From Blastococcus sp. CT_GayMR20 (lineage in GTDB: Bacteria; Actinomycetota; Actinomycetes; Mycobacteriales; Geodermatophilaceae), in contig NZ_SPQM01000172.1 of NCBI RefSeq assembly GCF_004570345.1, positions 1-8,570 of the forward strand: a stretch of 8,570 nucleotides of DNA, read 5' to 3'. How positions within the stretch are numbered: the stretch's first letter is position 1; each line of letters begins with the position of its first letter. Made by a program: the position numbers and the translations under genes. The notes beneath the pieces are model-generated. The model saw only the letters and a list, made by a program, of their open reading frames with translations, made no database searches and was not told where the DNA came from. Below are positions 1-6,998 of the stretch, piece by piece.

Positions 1-355
1 GGTGCGCCTCGTCGGCCGGGGTGAGCACCTCGGACTCGTCGATGTAGTCCACGCCCAGGCTCTGCAGGACCTGCGCCTCGACGAAGTGCCCGATCCGGGC
101 CTTGGCCATCACCGGGATCGAGACCGCCCCGATGATCCCGTCGATCATGTCGGGGTCGCTCATCCGCGCGATACCGCCCTGCGCGCGGATGTCGGCGGGC
201 ACCCGCTCCAGCGCCATCACGGCGACCGCACCGGCGTCCTCGGCGATCTTCGCCTGCTCCGGGGTGACCACGTCCATGATCACCCCGCCCTTGAGCTGCT
301 CGGCCATGCCGCGCTTGACGCGGTCGGTACCGGTGGAAGGGGTCTCGGTTGCCAC
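1..355 (-). CDS. pdxS: Pyridoxal 5'-phosphate synthase subunit PdxS, N-terminal part (runs off left edge)
   Basis: PdxS is the synthase subunit of the two-protein PLP synthase. It builds pyridoxal 5'-phosphate from ribose 5-phosphate, glyceraldehyde 3-phosphate and ammonia supplied by the glutaminase PdxT, in the cytoplasm. Only the first 118 codons are inside the window; the family is about 295-305 residues. The visible part is close to canonical: the DRVKRGMAE start, GGVIMDV with the catalytic Asp at residue 28, [22 protein letters not shown] with the first Schiff-base lysine at residue 85, and [14 protein letters not shown] at the cut end. The second active-site lysine would lie outside the window. 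The GTG at 355 is preceded by GAGG about 9 bases upstream. Another in-frame GTG at 370 exists, but it would put this Shine-Dalgarno inside the gene. The gene lies 68 bp downstream of the lemA-like gene on the same strand. Its position near pimA matches the order recalled for Mycobacterium. Identification is very secure. Confidence 0.97.
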   Translation of the reverse strand, partial: MATETPSTGTDRVKRGMAEQLKGGVIMDVVTPEQAKIAEDAGAVAVMALERVPADIRAQGGIARMSDPDMIDGIIGAVSIPVMAKARIGHFVEAQVLQSLGVDYIDESEVLTPADEAH

Positions 356-423
356 GGGATGCTGCCTCACGATTCGACGGACGATCCGGGGTGGGTGGGA
401 CCCCGGTGACATCGTACGGCCGC
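356..423 (-). promoter_or_regulatory. pdxS leader region with a candidate -10 box
   Basis: This is the 68-bp gap between the lemA-like stop and the pdxS start. On the minus strand TACGAT (416-411) resembles a -10 box. Seventeen bases upstream lies TCGGAC (439-434), a poor -35 match. If used, transcription would begin near 404 and give a leader of about 50 nt that contains the hairpin at 386-406. This is pattern matching only. Read-through from the upstream operon is equally possible. Confidence 0.3.
386..406 (-). other. GC hairpin in the pdxS leader
   Basis: There is a perfect 7-bp inverted repeat, CCGGGGT (386-392) and ACCCCGG (400-406), around a 7-base loop. No T-run follows in the direction of transcription, so it is not a classical intrinsic terminator. 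It could be a weak terminator of the upstream operon, an attenuator, or a structure at the 5' end of the pdxS message. Confidence 0.4.
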
Positions 424-433
424 TCAGCGGCCG
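417..433 (-). other. 17-bp palindrome over the lemA-like stop codon
   Basis: On the minus strand the sequence reads CGGCCGCTGAGCGGCCG: two 8-base arms around one central base. It can form a 6-bp all-GC stem with a 5-base loop that contains the TGA stop (426-424). It also exactly fills the 17-base spacer of the candidate pdxS promoter boxes at 434-439 and 411-416. It could be part of an operon-end terminator, an operator, or a by-product of GC-rich sequence. No T-run follows. Confidence 0.4.
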
Positions 434-972
434 GTCCGACCGCCGCTGCCAGCTCTGCTCGTGACCTCGACGAGGCGGTCGTCGATGTCGAAGTACCGGG
501 GCAGCGGCCGGCGGGCGTGCAGCCGGAACAGCCGGGGGAACCGGTGACGGCGCAGCGCGCGGGTGTCCCGGACGGCGTCGTTGTAGAAGCGGCGGGCCAG
601 ACCCACCCGGGTGGTCGTGCCGGCCAGGTCGTTCTGCAGCGCGGCCGGGACGCCGGGCAGGTCGGGCGACAATTCCCGCAGTTCCCGACCGAGGACGTTC
701 TCGGCCAGTTCGCGGTCGCCGTCGACGGGCGCCCGGGCGTCGGCCGCGAAGGCCGCGAGGTAGGCGGCACGGTCGGAGCCGACCGCGGCCGGGTACTGGC
801 GGGCCAGTTCCTCCGCCAACCCGGCCCGTCGCTGCAGCTGGGCGTCCAGCGCGGTCCACGCGCGCGCGACCCGCGCCTCCAGCCGGCTCAGCCGGGTGAG
901 GGTCCAGACGGTCCAGGCCACCAGGAGCAGCAGGAGCACGCCCGCCAGCAGCAACCACACCCCGGACGTCAC
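424..972 (-). CDS. LemA-family membrane-anchored protein
   Basis: This is a 182-residue protein. Residues about 5-27 form one strongly hydrophobic segment, followed by a long helical soluble part, the usual LemA plan of an N-terminal anchor plus a helical bundle. LemA hallmarks are [19 protein letters not shown] (residues 35-53, matching the family 'W..ID.QL.RR..L' helix) and [11 protein letters not shown] (126-136, the conserved 'AR..YN..V..YN' helix), then a Phe/Pro-rich end with RYFDI. The biochemical role of LemA proteins is not established; they are thought to be envelope-associated. The GTG start at 972 is 11 bases after the pimA stop with no strong Shine-Dalgarno, so translation probably depends on coupling to pimA. 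As I recall, Mycobacterium has a Nudix-type gene (Rv2609c) next to pimA instead, so this looks lineage-specific. The charged C-terminal tail (171-182) is poorly conserved in kind. The family call is good; function is unknown. Confidence 0.85.
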   Translation of the reverse strand: MTSGVWLLLAGVLLLLLVAWTVWTLTRLSRLEARVARAWTALDAQLQRRAGLAEELARQYPAAVGSDRAAYLAAFAADARAPVDGDRELAENVLGRELRELSPDLPGVPAALQNDLAGTTTRVGLARRFYNDAVRDTRALRRHRFPRLFRLHARRPLPRYFDIDDRLVEVTSRAGSGGRTGR

Positions 973-983
973 GGGGCCGAAGG

Positions 984-2192
984 CTAGCGCTCCACCCAGC
1001 GGCGCAGGGGCGACCGCGTCGGCGGCACGGCCGGGAACTCGTCCTCCTCGCCCGCGGTCACGACGCCGCCCTCGGGCAGGACGACGGTCTCGTAGACGGC
1101 CAGGATCCGCCGGGCCAGCACCTGCCAGTCGTAGGACGCGGCCACCCGGGCACCGAGCTCGGAGAGGATCGCCCGCCGTCCCGGGTCGGCGAGCAGGTCG
1201 CCGAGCGCGCGGCCCAGTGCGGCCGCGTCGCCGCGCGGGACGAGCACGCCTGCCTCGCCGTCCTCCAGGACCCGCGCGAAGGCGTCGAGGTCGCTGGCCA
1301 CGATCGGGGCCCCGGCCGCGAGCGCCTCGATCAGGACGACGCCGAAGGACTCCCCCAGCAGGTTGGGCGCGCAGTAGACGTCGACCGAGCGGAGGAAGGC
1401 GCCCTTGTCGGCCTCGGAGATCTCACCGAGGAGCGCGACGTGCGGCCGCAGGTCCTCGCCGATGAGGTCGCGGATCTCGGCGGGGTCCCCGCGACCGGCG
1501 ATCAGCAGCCGCGCGCCCGGGTGCCGGCGGACGACGGTCCGCATGGCCTCCAGCAGGACGGGCAGGCCCTTGCGCGGCTCGCCGTAGCGGCCGAGGAAGC
1601 CGATCGTGGGTCCGTCGACGCCGCGGGTGAAGCCCGGCAGCGACGGCCCCTCGGCGAACGCGTCGACGTGCACGCCGTTCGGGATGATCACCGCGTCGCC
1701 GCCGAGGTGCTCGACCTGCACGCGGCGGGCGAAGTCGGAGACGGCGATCCGGCCGCTGATCCGCTCCAGCCAGGGACGGACCACCGGCCCCCACGCCGCC
1801 AGCCACTTCGACCGCGTCGTCGCGGCGTGGAAGGTGGCCACGATGGGGCCCTTGGCGATCATGCAGACCAGGAGCGAGACCGACGGCGGCGCCGGCTCGT
1901 GCACGTGCACCACGTCGAAGTGCCCGTCGCGCAGCCAGCGGCGGACCCGCGACGCGGACACCGGCCCGAACTGCAGGCTGGCCATCGAGCCGTTGTAGGG
2001 CACGGGCACCGTCCGGCCGGCGAAGGTCGCGTGCTCGGGCAGCGACTCCTCGTGCTCGGCCGGCGTCAGGATCTCGACGTGGTGGCCCATGCCCCGCAGG
2101 GTCTCGGCCAGGTCCCGCACGTGGTACTGCACCCCGCCGGGCACGTCCCACTGGTAGGGGCAGACGAGGCCTATCCGCATGCCGCGGTGCAT
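984..2192 (-). CDS. pimA: GDP-mannose-dependent phosphatidylinositol alpha-mannosyltransferase PimA
   Basis: PimA transfers the first mannose from GDP-mannose to the 2-position of the inositol ring of phosphatidylinositol on the cytoplasmic face of the membrane, giving PIM1. It is a GT-B fold, GT4-family enzyme of 402 residues. Visible marks are the glycine-rich N-terminal loop [14 protein letters not shown] (residues 11-24), TFH with the family's catalytic His at 122, [10 protein letters not shown] (170-179), GRYGEPRKG with the donor-binding Arg202 and Lys208, and the EX7E motif Glu281/Glu289 in [11 protein letters not shown]. The ATG at 2192 overlaps the patA stop by one base (TGATG) and has GGAGGA 9 bases upstream. 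The ATG at 2180 (MRIG, the usual mycobacterial start) is 21 bases from that site, so I prefer the longer form. The reading frame stays open far upstream, but that is antisense-frame noise inside patA. The acidic, proline-rich then basic tail (about 375-402) makes the protein longer than the roughly 378-residue mycobacterial enzyme. Confidence 0.95.
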   Translation of the reverse strand: MHRGMRIGLVCPYQWDVPGGVQYHVRDLAETLRGMGHHVEILTPAEHEESLPEHATFAGRTVPVPYNGSMASLQFGPVSASRVRRWLRDGHFDVVHVHEPAPPSVSLLVCMIAKGPIVATFHAATTRSKWLAAWGPVVRPWLERISGRIAVSDFARRVQVEHLGGDAVIIPNGVHVDAFAEGPSLPGFTRGVDGPTIGFLGRYGEPRKGLPVLLEAMRTVVRRHPGARLLIAGRGDPAEIRDLIGEDLRPHVALLGEISEADKGAFLRSVDVYCAPNLLGESFGVVLIEALAAGAPIVASDLDAFARVLEDGEAGVLVPRGDAAALGRALGDLLADPGRRAILSELGARVAASYDWQVLARRILAVYETVVLPEGGVVTAGEEDEFPAVPPTRSPLRRWVER

Positions 2193-3130
2193 CAGGCCCG
2201 CTCCTCCGCAGGCGGGTCCGGAGGGACGTCGCTCCAGATCCGGCCGAGCATGTGCCAGTCCTCGGGCTGCTCGACGATGGTGCGGGCGAACGCGTCCGCG
2301 ACGTCCTGCATCGCCGTCCCGACGCGGTCCTTCAGCCGGCCCGGGCCGTCGACGGGCACCTCCGGCGCGAACGTCAGCCGCCAGCCGCGCTCGGTGAAGG
2401 CGCAGACGGTCGGGATGAGCGCGGCCCCGGTCTGCGCGGCCAGCAGCGCCGCTCCGCCGGGCATCGTCGCGGCCCGGCCGAAGAACGTCACCGGCACTCC
2501 CCCGCTGCCGAGGTTGCGGTCGACCAGCAGGCAGGTGGAGCCGCCGTCGGCCAGCCAGTCGCGGAGCACCTCCGAACTGGGCCGGGGTCCGCCGGTGAGC
2601 GGCACGACCCGCATCCCGAGCGACTCCCGGTACTCGAGGAAGCGCCGGTAGAGCGACTCGGGCTTCAGCCGCTCGGCGACGGTCATGAACGGGCCGCCCA
2701 GGAAGTCGATGAACCAGACCGCCGCCGCGTCCCAGTTCCCGCTGTGGGGCAGCGTCATCACCAGGCCGCGGCCCTCGTTGTGGACCTTCTGCACGTACTC
2801 CAGGCCGACGACGTCGGTGTCGGTGACGATCCGCTCGCTGCTGAGCGTCGGGAGGCGGAACGCCTCCTGCCAGTACCGGGCGTAGGACCGCAGTCCCCGG
2901 GTGGTGAGGTCGGCCAGCTCCGGCTCGGAGAGGGCGCCGCCGGTGACGACCCGGTAGTTGGCCCGCAGCTGGCGAACCCCCGTGCCCTGCCGGCCGGCGG
3001 CCCAGCGGCCGGCGCGGTCGAACGCCCCGCGGGCGGCGGGTTCGGGCAGCATCCGCACCGCGCGCCAGCCGGCCGCGAACCCCGCATCGGTCAGCGCAGC
3101 GGCGGTGCGGGCCCGCAGGGTGGCCGTCAC
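2192..3130 (-). CDS. patA: Phosphatidylinositol mannoside acyltransferase PatA
   Basis: PatA transfers a fatty acyl chain, palmitoyl in mycobacteria, from acyl-CoA to the 6-position of the mannose added by PimA, giving acylated PIM1/PIM2 at the inner face of the membrane. The 312-residue protein belongs to the lysophospholipid-acyltransferase / HtrB-like superfamily. The catalytic HX4D motif is His129-SGNW-Asp134 in TLPHSGNWDAA. It is followed by the KPESLYRRFLEYR helix (156-168), the LLVDRNL segment (201-207) and the C-terminal EDWHMLGRIW (290-299), all in the expected order. The GTG at 3130 overlaps the pgsA stop in a GTGA tetranucleotide, with only a weak Shine-Dalgarno upstream, so initiation is probably by coupling. 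Its placement between pgsA and pimA is the standard actinobacterial order. I see no lesion, and the length is normal. Confidence 0.94.
   Translation of the reverse strand: MTATLRARTAAALTDAGFAAGWRAVRMLPEPAARGAFDRAGRWAAGRQGTGVRQLRANYRVVTGGALSEPELADLTTRGLRSYARYWQEAFRLPTLSSERIVTDTDVVGLEYVQKVHNEGRGLVMTLPHSGNWDAAAVWFIDFLGGPFMTVAERLKPESLYRRFLEYRESLGMRVVPLTGGPRPSSEVLRDWLADGGSTCLLVDRNLGSGGVPVTFFGRAATMPGGAALLAAQTGAALIPTVCAFTERGWRLTFAPEVPVDGPGRLKDRVGTAMQDVADAFARTIVEQPEDWHMLGRIWSDVPPDPPAEERA
2202..2207 (-). promoter_or_regulatory. Ribosome binding site that fixes the pimA start
   Basis: GGAGGA on the minus strand lies inside the last codons of patA, 9 bases before the ATG at 2192. It is the best Shine-Dalgarno in the operon. 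It supports initiation at the TGATG overlap rather than at the internal ATG at 2180. Confidence 0.75.
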
Positions 3131-3759
3131 GGCGTGCCCGGTGGGATCGGGAGGGCGGCACCGGCCGCGCCGCGGCGGACGGCGTGGAAGCGCTGGCCGA
3201 CGGTCACCGCGCTGCCGGCCAGCAGGGCCCAGAGCATCACGTGCAGGGCGTACGGGACACCGAGTCCGGTGAACCCGGTACCGACCAGGACGAGGATGAG
3301 CCGCTCCGTGCGCTCGACGATCCCGACGTCGCAGGACAGGCCCACGCCCTCCGCCCGCGCCTTGATGTAGGACGTGAGCACGCCGAGGACCAGGCAGATC
3401 AGGGCGAGCAGGACGATCAGCCGGTTGTCGCCCCCGCCCGAGTACCACCAGACCAGCGCACCGAAGACCGCCGCGTCCGCGGCGCGGTCGCCGACGGAGT
3501 CCAGCACCGCCCCGAAGACGGACCCGCCGCCCCGCGCCCGGGCCAGCGCGCCGTCGAGCATGTCGAGCAGGACGAAGGCGGTGACGGCGACCGCGCCCCA
3601 CCAGAGGACGCCGTTGCCGATCAGGAAGACCGCGGACGCGACGGCACCGACCGTGCCCGTGATGGTCACCATGTCGGGGGTCACCCCGGCCGCAGCCAGC
3701 CGCGCGACGACCGGCGCCCAGAAGCGGGCGACGGCCGGGCGCGCGTTGCTGCCGAGCAC
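3127..3759 (-). CDS. pgsA: Phosphatidylinositol phosphate synthase PgsA (CDP-alcohol phosphatidyltransferase)
   Basis: This integral membrane enzyme joins CDP-diacylglycerol and inositol 3-phosphate to give phosphatidylinositol phosphate plus CMP. After dephosphorylation the product becomes phosphatidylinositol, the acceptor for PimA. The protein has 210 residues and about six membrane segments (roughly 33-50, 52-68, 93-107, 113-130, 152-168, 172-188). The CDP-alcohol phosphotransferase signature is complete: Asp66-x2-Asp69-Gly70-x2-Ala73-Arg74-x8-Gly83-x3-Asp87-x3-Asp91, supplying the metal-binding and catalytic aspartates. The conserved SYIKARAE (130-137) and IVERTERL (147-154) stretches are those of the actinobacterial inositol-specific branch rather than of glycerophosphate PgsA. 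The GTG at 3759 follows the HIT-gene stop by one base and has GGAGG 6 bases upstream (3770-3766). Together with PatA and PimA it forms a consecutive pathway block. Confidence 0.95.
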   Translation of the reverse strand: MLGSNARPAVARFWAPVVARLAAAGVTPDMVTITGTVGAVASAVFLIGNGVLWWGAVAVTAFVLLDMLDGALARARGGGSVFGAVLDSVGDRAADAAVFGALVWWYSGGGDNRLIVLLALICLVLGVLTSYIKARAEGVGLSCDVGIVERTERLILVLVGTGFTGLGVPYALHVMLWALLAGSAVTVGQRFHAVRRGAAGAALPIPPGTP

Positions 3760-3760
3760 G

Positions 3761-4339
3761 TCAGCCCTCCCGCGCCGTGGCGGGCTCCGCCGCCGACTCC
3801 GCCCACGCCTTGGCCAGCAGGTCCCGGGTCTCGCGCAGGACCTGCGGGAGGACGCGGGTCAGCCCGATGACCGGCATGAAGTTCGTGTCGCCACCCCACC
3901 GCGGCACCGCGTGCTGGTGCAAGTGGTCGGCGATGCCGGCGCCGGCGACCGACCCCTGGTTCATGCCGATGTTGAAGCCGTGCGCCCCGCTGACCGAGCG
4001 GACCACCCGCATCGCCGTCTGCGTGAAGGCGCCCAGCTCGGCGACCTCGTCGGTGGTGAGGTCGGTGTAGTCGGGCACATGCCGGTACGGGACCAGCATG
4101 AGGTGGCCGGCGTTGTACGGGTAGAGGTTGAGGACGGCGAAGACCGTCGTCCCCCGCGCGACGATCAGGCCCTCCTCGTCGCTCATCGTCGGGATGACGC
4201 AGAACGGGCAGTCGTGCGCGCCCGTGGGCTTCCCCTCACCCCGGATGTAGGCCATCCGGTACGGGGTCCAGAGGTGCTCGAAGGCCTGCCCGGGGACCGG
4301 GTCCAGAGCCGGCCCGCCGTCGTCCCTGGGCGTGCTCAT
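3761..4339 (-). CDS. HIT-family nucleotide phosphorylase/hydrolase (Ap4A phosphorylase type)
   Basis: This 192-residue protein belongs to the histidine triad superfamily. The active-site motif is His139-Leu-His141-Gln-His143-Ala-Val within [14 protein letters not shown], with the family's [18 protein letters not shown] strand-loop at 70-87. The closest relative I recognise is the product of M. tuberculosis Rv2613c, described as a diadenosine tetraphosphate phosphorylase and encoded at the same place next to thrS and pgsA. Ap4A is a by-product of aminoacyl-tRNA synthetases, so pairing with thrS makes sense, though that functional link is inference. A CPFC pair (44-47) looks like the first half of the zinc site seen in many HIT proteins; as I recall, the mycobacterial homologue has lost it. 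The ATG at 4339 overlaps the thrS stop in ATGA, with GGTGG 5 bases upstream. The precise substrate is not proven by sequence. Confidence 0.9.
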   Translation of the reverse strand: MSTPRDDGGPALDPVPGQAFEHLWTPYRMAYIRGEGKPTGAHDCPFCVIPTMSDEEGLIVARGTTVFAVLNLYPYNAGHLMLVPYRHVPDYTDLTTDEVAELGAFTQTAMRVVRSVSGAHGFNIGMNQGSVAGAGIADHLHQHAVPRWGGDTNFMPVIGLTRVLPQVLRETRDLLAKAWAESAAEPATAREG

Positions 4340-6369
4340 CCGACCACCGCGGACTCAGCAGTCGGGTCGGCGTTCGAGCGGGACGCGATCCAGGCGGCCA
4401 CCTGGTCGACGGCGTCGTCCACCGGGATGCCGTTGTTCTGCGATCCGTCGCGGTAGCGGAAGGAGACGGCCCCGGCCTCGGCATCGGTGGCGCCGGCGAT
4501 CAGCACGAAGGGCACCTTCTGCTTGCTCGCCGTCCGGATCTTCTTCTGCATCCGGTCGTCGGAGTCGTCGATCTCGACCCGGATGCCCTTCTGCCTGAGC
4601 TTGAGCGCGACGTCGCGCAGGTAGGGCACCTGCTCGTCGGTGATCGGGATGCCGACGACCTGCACCGGCGCCAGCCAGGCGGGGAAGGCACCGGCGTAGT
4701 GCTCGGTCAGGACGCCGAAGAAGCGCTCGATCGACCCGAACTTGGCCGAGTGGATCATCACCGGCTGCGCGCGACCGCCGTCGGCCGACGTGTATTCCAG
4801 ACCGAAGCGGGCGGGCTGGTTGAAGTCGTACTGGATGGTCGACATCTGCCAGGTGCGGCCGATGGCGTCCCGGGCCTGCACGGAGATCTTCGGCCCGTAG
4901 AACGCGGCGCCGCCGGGGTCGGGCACGAGCTCCAGCCCGGTCTCCCGTGCGGCGTCCTCGAGCACCGCGGTCGCCACCTCCCACTCCTCGGAGGACCCGA
5001 TGAACTTGGCTGCCTTCTCCGGGTCGTCGCCCCGCGTGGAGAGCTCCAGGTAGTAGTCGTCGAGACCGAAGTCGCGCAGCAGCCCGAGCACGAAGGCGAG
5101 CAGGTGGCGGATCTCGCCCGGCGCCTGCTCGGGGGTGACGTAGCTGTGCGAGTCGTCCTGGGTCAGGCCGCGCACGCGGGTGAGGCCGTGGACGACCCCG
5201 GACTTCTCGTACCGGTACACCGAGCCGAACTCGAAGAAGCGCAGCGGCAGCTCGCGGTAGGACCGGCCGCGCGACCGGAAGATCAGGTTGTGCATCGGGC
5301 AGTTCATGGCCTTGAGGTAGTACTTCGCGTTCTCCAGGTCCATGGCCGGGAACATGGTGTCCTCGTAGTAGGGCAGGTGCCCCGAGGTCTCGAACAGGCC
5401 GCCCTTGCTGATGTGCGGGCTGCCGACGTAGTCGAAGCCCTCCTCGATGTGCCGGGCGCGGACGTAGTCCTCCATCTCGCGCTTGACCACCCCGCCCTTG
5501 GGGTGGAACACGGCGAGCCCGGAGCCGATCTCGTCGGGGAAGCTGAACAGGTCCAGCTCGGCGCCGAGGCGGCGGTGGTCGCGGCGCTCGGCCTCGGCCA
5601 GCTGCTCCAGGTAGGCCTTGTGGGCGTCCTTGCTCTCCCAGGCGGTGCCGTAGATGCGCTGCAGCTGCGGGTTCTTCTCGCTGCCCCGCCAGTACGCGGC
5701 GGCGCTACGGGTCAGGGAGAACGCCGGGATGGCGCTCGTGCGCGGCAGGTGCGGACCGCGGCAGAGGTCGGTCCAGACCAGGTCACCGGTGCGGGCGTCG
5801 AGGTTGTCGTACATGGTCAGCTGCGCCCCGCCGACCTCGACGGAGGCGCCCTCGGTGTCGTCAGCGCCCCCCTTGAGGCCGATCAGCTCGAGCTTGTAGG
5901 GCTCGTCCGCCAGCTCGGCCTTCGCGTCGGCGTCGCTGATCTCCCGGCGCGCGAAGTTCTGCCCGGCCCGGACGATCTCCTGCATCTTCTTCTCGAGGGC
6001 GGTGAGGTCCTCGGGGGTGAAGGGCCGCTCCGGGTCGAAGTCGTAGTAGAAGCCGTTCTCGACCGGCGGGCCGATGCCGAGCTTCGTGCCGGGGAAGAGC
6101 TCCTGCACCGCCTGGGCGAGCACGTGGGCGGTGGAGTGCCGGATGACCGCGCGGCCGTCGGCGCTCGCGGCCGGGACCGGCTGCACCTCGGCGTCGGACT
6201 CCGGCGCCCAGTTCAGGTCCTTCAGGTCACCACCGGCCACCTCCCGGACGACGACCGCGCCGTCGGGGCCCTTGAGCGGGATCCCGGCGTCCTTGAGCGC
6301 CTGCATCGCCGTCGTCCCGGCCGGCACCCGGATCCCGGGGTGGGCGGCTGGCGATGGCGGGGTCGACAC
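4336..6369 (-). CDS. thrS: Threonine--tRNA ligase
   Basis: ThrRS activates threonine with ATP and charges tRNA-Thr in the cytoplasm. This is a full-length class II enzyme of 677 residues. Domains in order: TGS (about 10-68), the editing domain with the HSTAH signature (His78/His82) and its partner Cys203/His207 in DLCRGPH, the catalytic core (about 270-560), and the anticodon-binding domain (about 568-665). The zinc ligands that select threonine are Cys357 in MNCPMH, His408 in TQDDSH and His540 in VMIHSAKFG. Motif 2 is the [15 protein letters not shown] stretch, and motif 3 carries Arg549 in IERF. The GTG start at 6369 has GGAG 6 bases upstream. The gene heads the overlapping run of PIM genes. 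A 77-bp gap separates it from the MOSC gene, so it may have its own promoter. I see no T-box-like leader in so short a gap. All catalytic and editing residues are present. Confidence 0.98.
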   Translation of the reverse strand: MSTPPSPAAHPGIRVPAGTTAMQALKDAGIPLKGPDGAVVVREVAGGDLKDLNWAPESDAEVQPVPAASADGRAVIRHSTAHVLAQAVQELFPGTKLGIGPPVENGFYYDFDPERPFTPEDLTALEKKMQEIVRAGQNFARREISDADAKAELADEPYKLELIGLKGGADDTEGASVEVGGAQLTMYDNLDARTGDLVWTDLCRGPHLPRTSAIPAFSLTRSAAAYWRGSEKNPQLQRIYGTAWESKDAHKAYLEQLAEAERRDHRRLGAELDLFSFPDEIGSGLAVFHPKGGVVKREMEDYVRARHIEEGFDYVGSPHISKGGLFETSGHLPYYEDTMFPAMDLENAKYYLKAMNCPMHNLIFRSRGRSYRELPLRFFEFGSVYRYEKSGVVHGLTRVRGLTQDDSHSYVTPEQAPGEIRHLLAFVLGLLRDFGLDDYYLELSTRGDDPEKAAKFIGSSEEWEVATAVLEDAARETGLELVPDPGGAAFYGPKISVQARDAIGRTWQMSTIQYDFNQPARFGLEYTSADGGRAQPVMIHSAKFGSIERFFGVLTEHYAGAFPAWLAPVQVVGIPITDEQVPYLRDVALKLRQKGIRVEIDDSDDRMQKKIRTASKQKVPFVLIAGATDAEAGAVSFRYRDGSQNNGIPVDDAVDQVAAWIASRSNADPTAESAVVG

Positions 6370-6375
6370 GAGGAA

Positions 6376-6379
6376 CTCC
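6376..6379 (-). promoter_or_regulatory. Ribosome binding site of thrS
   Basis: GGAG on the minus strand lies 6 bases before the GTG at 6369. It decides for this GTG as the start, in agreement with the expected beginning of the TGS domain. Confidence 0.65.
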
Positions 6380-6387
6380 AGGGGTTC

Positions 6388-6427
6388 GGCGGGCGGGCGC
6401 CTGCGAGCCTAATGCGCGCCTGCCGCC
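6388..6427 (-). other. Imperfect GC-rich inverted repeat between the MOSC gene and thrS
   Basis: The arms GGCGGGCGGGCGC (6388-6400) and GCGCCTGCCGCC (6416-6427) pair over about 12 positions, with one bulged G and one G-T wobble in one orientation, around a 15-base loop. It follows the MOSC stop by about 20 bases and precedes the thrS ribosome site. No T-run follows on the minus strand. It could be a terminator for the MOSC transcript or a leader structure, or chance in GC-rich DNA. Confidence 0.35.
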
Positions 6428-6446
6428 GCTCAGGCCGGATGGCGAC

Positions 6447-6998
6447 CTAAGCGAGCAGGACCGGGTCGCCGACGCGCACCACGCCGGGAATGCGCACGTC
6501 GGCGTAGACGCCGAGGCAGTGCTTCGGCGTCCGGCTCACGGCGAGGACGGCGTCGCCGACCCGCACGGTCCGGCCGACCCACGACCGCTCGTCGTCCCCG
6601 TCGAGGGTGAGCAGCAGGTTCGCCCGCGGGTCGTCGGGCGAGCAGCCCTCCGGGAGGTCGCCGGCCGCGGCGCGGTCGACGGCCTGCCGGGACACGAGGT
6701 GCACCGGGGCGACACCGGTGCCCTCGGCCGGCGTCGCGACGAGGTGCACCGGGCGGTCCAGTGCCTCCGAGAGCCGGTCCTCGTCCACGACCGGGTCGCC
6801 GGTCGCGGCGACGTCGCGCATCGCAGGGACGTCCTTGGCGCGCACGACCTGCTCGTCGGCGTCGACGACGGTCCACGCGCGGTCCCCGGCGAGACCGTCG
6901 CTCCCCACCTCGCACGTGTCTGCCGAGCGGCCGGCGAGGGAGCGGACGGGATAGATCCAGATCTGTTCCACCCGGCCGACCGGCTGTTCCTCCGCCAC
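6447..6998 (-). CDS. MOSC domain-containing protein
   Basis: This 183-residue protein has the two-part plan of the MOSC beta-barrel proteins (YcbX / mARC-like relatives). The N-terminal barrel begins with QIWIYPVRSLAG (residues 12-23) and continues with GLAGDRAWTVVDADE (35-49), the usual 'G..GDR.w.l.D' stretch. The MOSC domain follows, with HLVSRQAVD (100-108), DPRANLLL (123-130, the 'R.N..v' motif) and TPKHCLGVYADV (157-168), holding the conserved cysteine at 161. Such proteins handle sulfur or molybdenum-cofactor chemistry, but the substrate cannot be read from the sequence. The GTG at 6998 places the start a few residues before the conserved first strand. It has no good Shine-Dalgarno, while TACGGT (7011-7006) ends 7 bases before it, so the message may be leaderless. 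An in-frame GTG at 7043 would only add a Gly/Pro-rich stretch. The gene is divergent from the copper lipoprotein operon. Confidence 0.88.
   Translation of the reverse strand: MAEEQPVGRVEQIWIYPVRSLAGRSADTCEVGSDGLAGDRAWTVVDADEQVVRAKDVPAMRDVAATGDPVVDEDRLSEALDRPVHLVATPAEGTGVAPVHLVSRQAVDRAAAGDLPEGCSPDDPRANLLLTLDGDDERSWVGRTVRVGDAVLAVSRTPKHCLGVYADVRIPGVVRVGDPVLLA

Larger units (their letters stand above)
6370..6446 (-). promoter_or_regulatory. thrS upstream region with candidate -10 box
   Basis: This 77-bp gap between the MOSC gene and thrS holds TAGGCT (6411-6406) on the minus strand, a plausible actinobacterial -10 (TANNNT). The hexamer 17 bases upstream is a weak -35 (CCTGAG). This would give a leader of about 30 nt. 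The candidate box sits in the loop of the inverted repeat at 6388-6427. I infer a promoter here because a long essential operon begins at thrS, but the boxes themselves are weak. Confidence 0.35.

Noticed and set aside
1440..2651. Plus-strand open frame opposite pimA and patA (403 codons)
   Set aside because: The composition is His/Arg/Ala-rich and biased, there is no recognisable domain, and it lies wholly antisense to two well-identified genes.
2984..3025. Repeated GGCCGGCG-type runs inside patA
   Set aside because: They are codon-level GC bias in Ala/Arg/Gly-rich coding sequence and not structured repeats.
2193..3161. Upstream in-frame extension of pimA to a 725-codon reading frame
   Set aside because: The extension is Arg/Pro/Ala-rich and overlaps patA in another frame. 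PimA has a good ribosome site and start at 2192.
3131..3601. Upstream in-frame extension of patA
   Set aside because: It overlaps pgsA in another frame with biased composition. The GTGA overlap at 3127-3130 gives the natural start.
6370..6446. T-box or tRNA-like leader upstream of thrS
   Set aside because: The gap is only 77 bases and lacks a recognisable specifier loop or the conserved T-box sequence.
4699..6450. Long plus-strand open frame opposite thrS (583 codons)
   Set aside because: Its translation is Gly/Val/Leu/Arg-rich with no family features, and it mirrors the GC-rich third positions of thrS. It is an antisense shadow of a clearly real gene.
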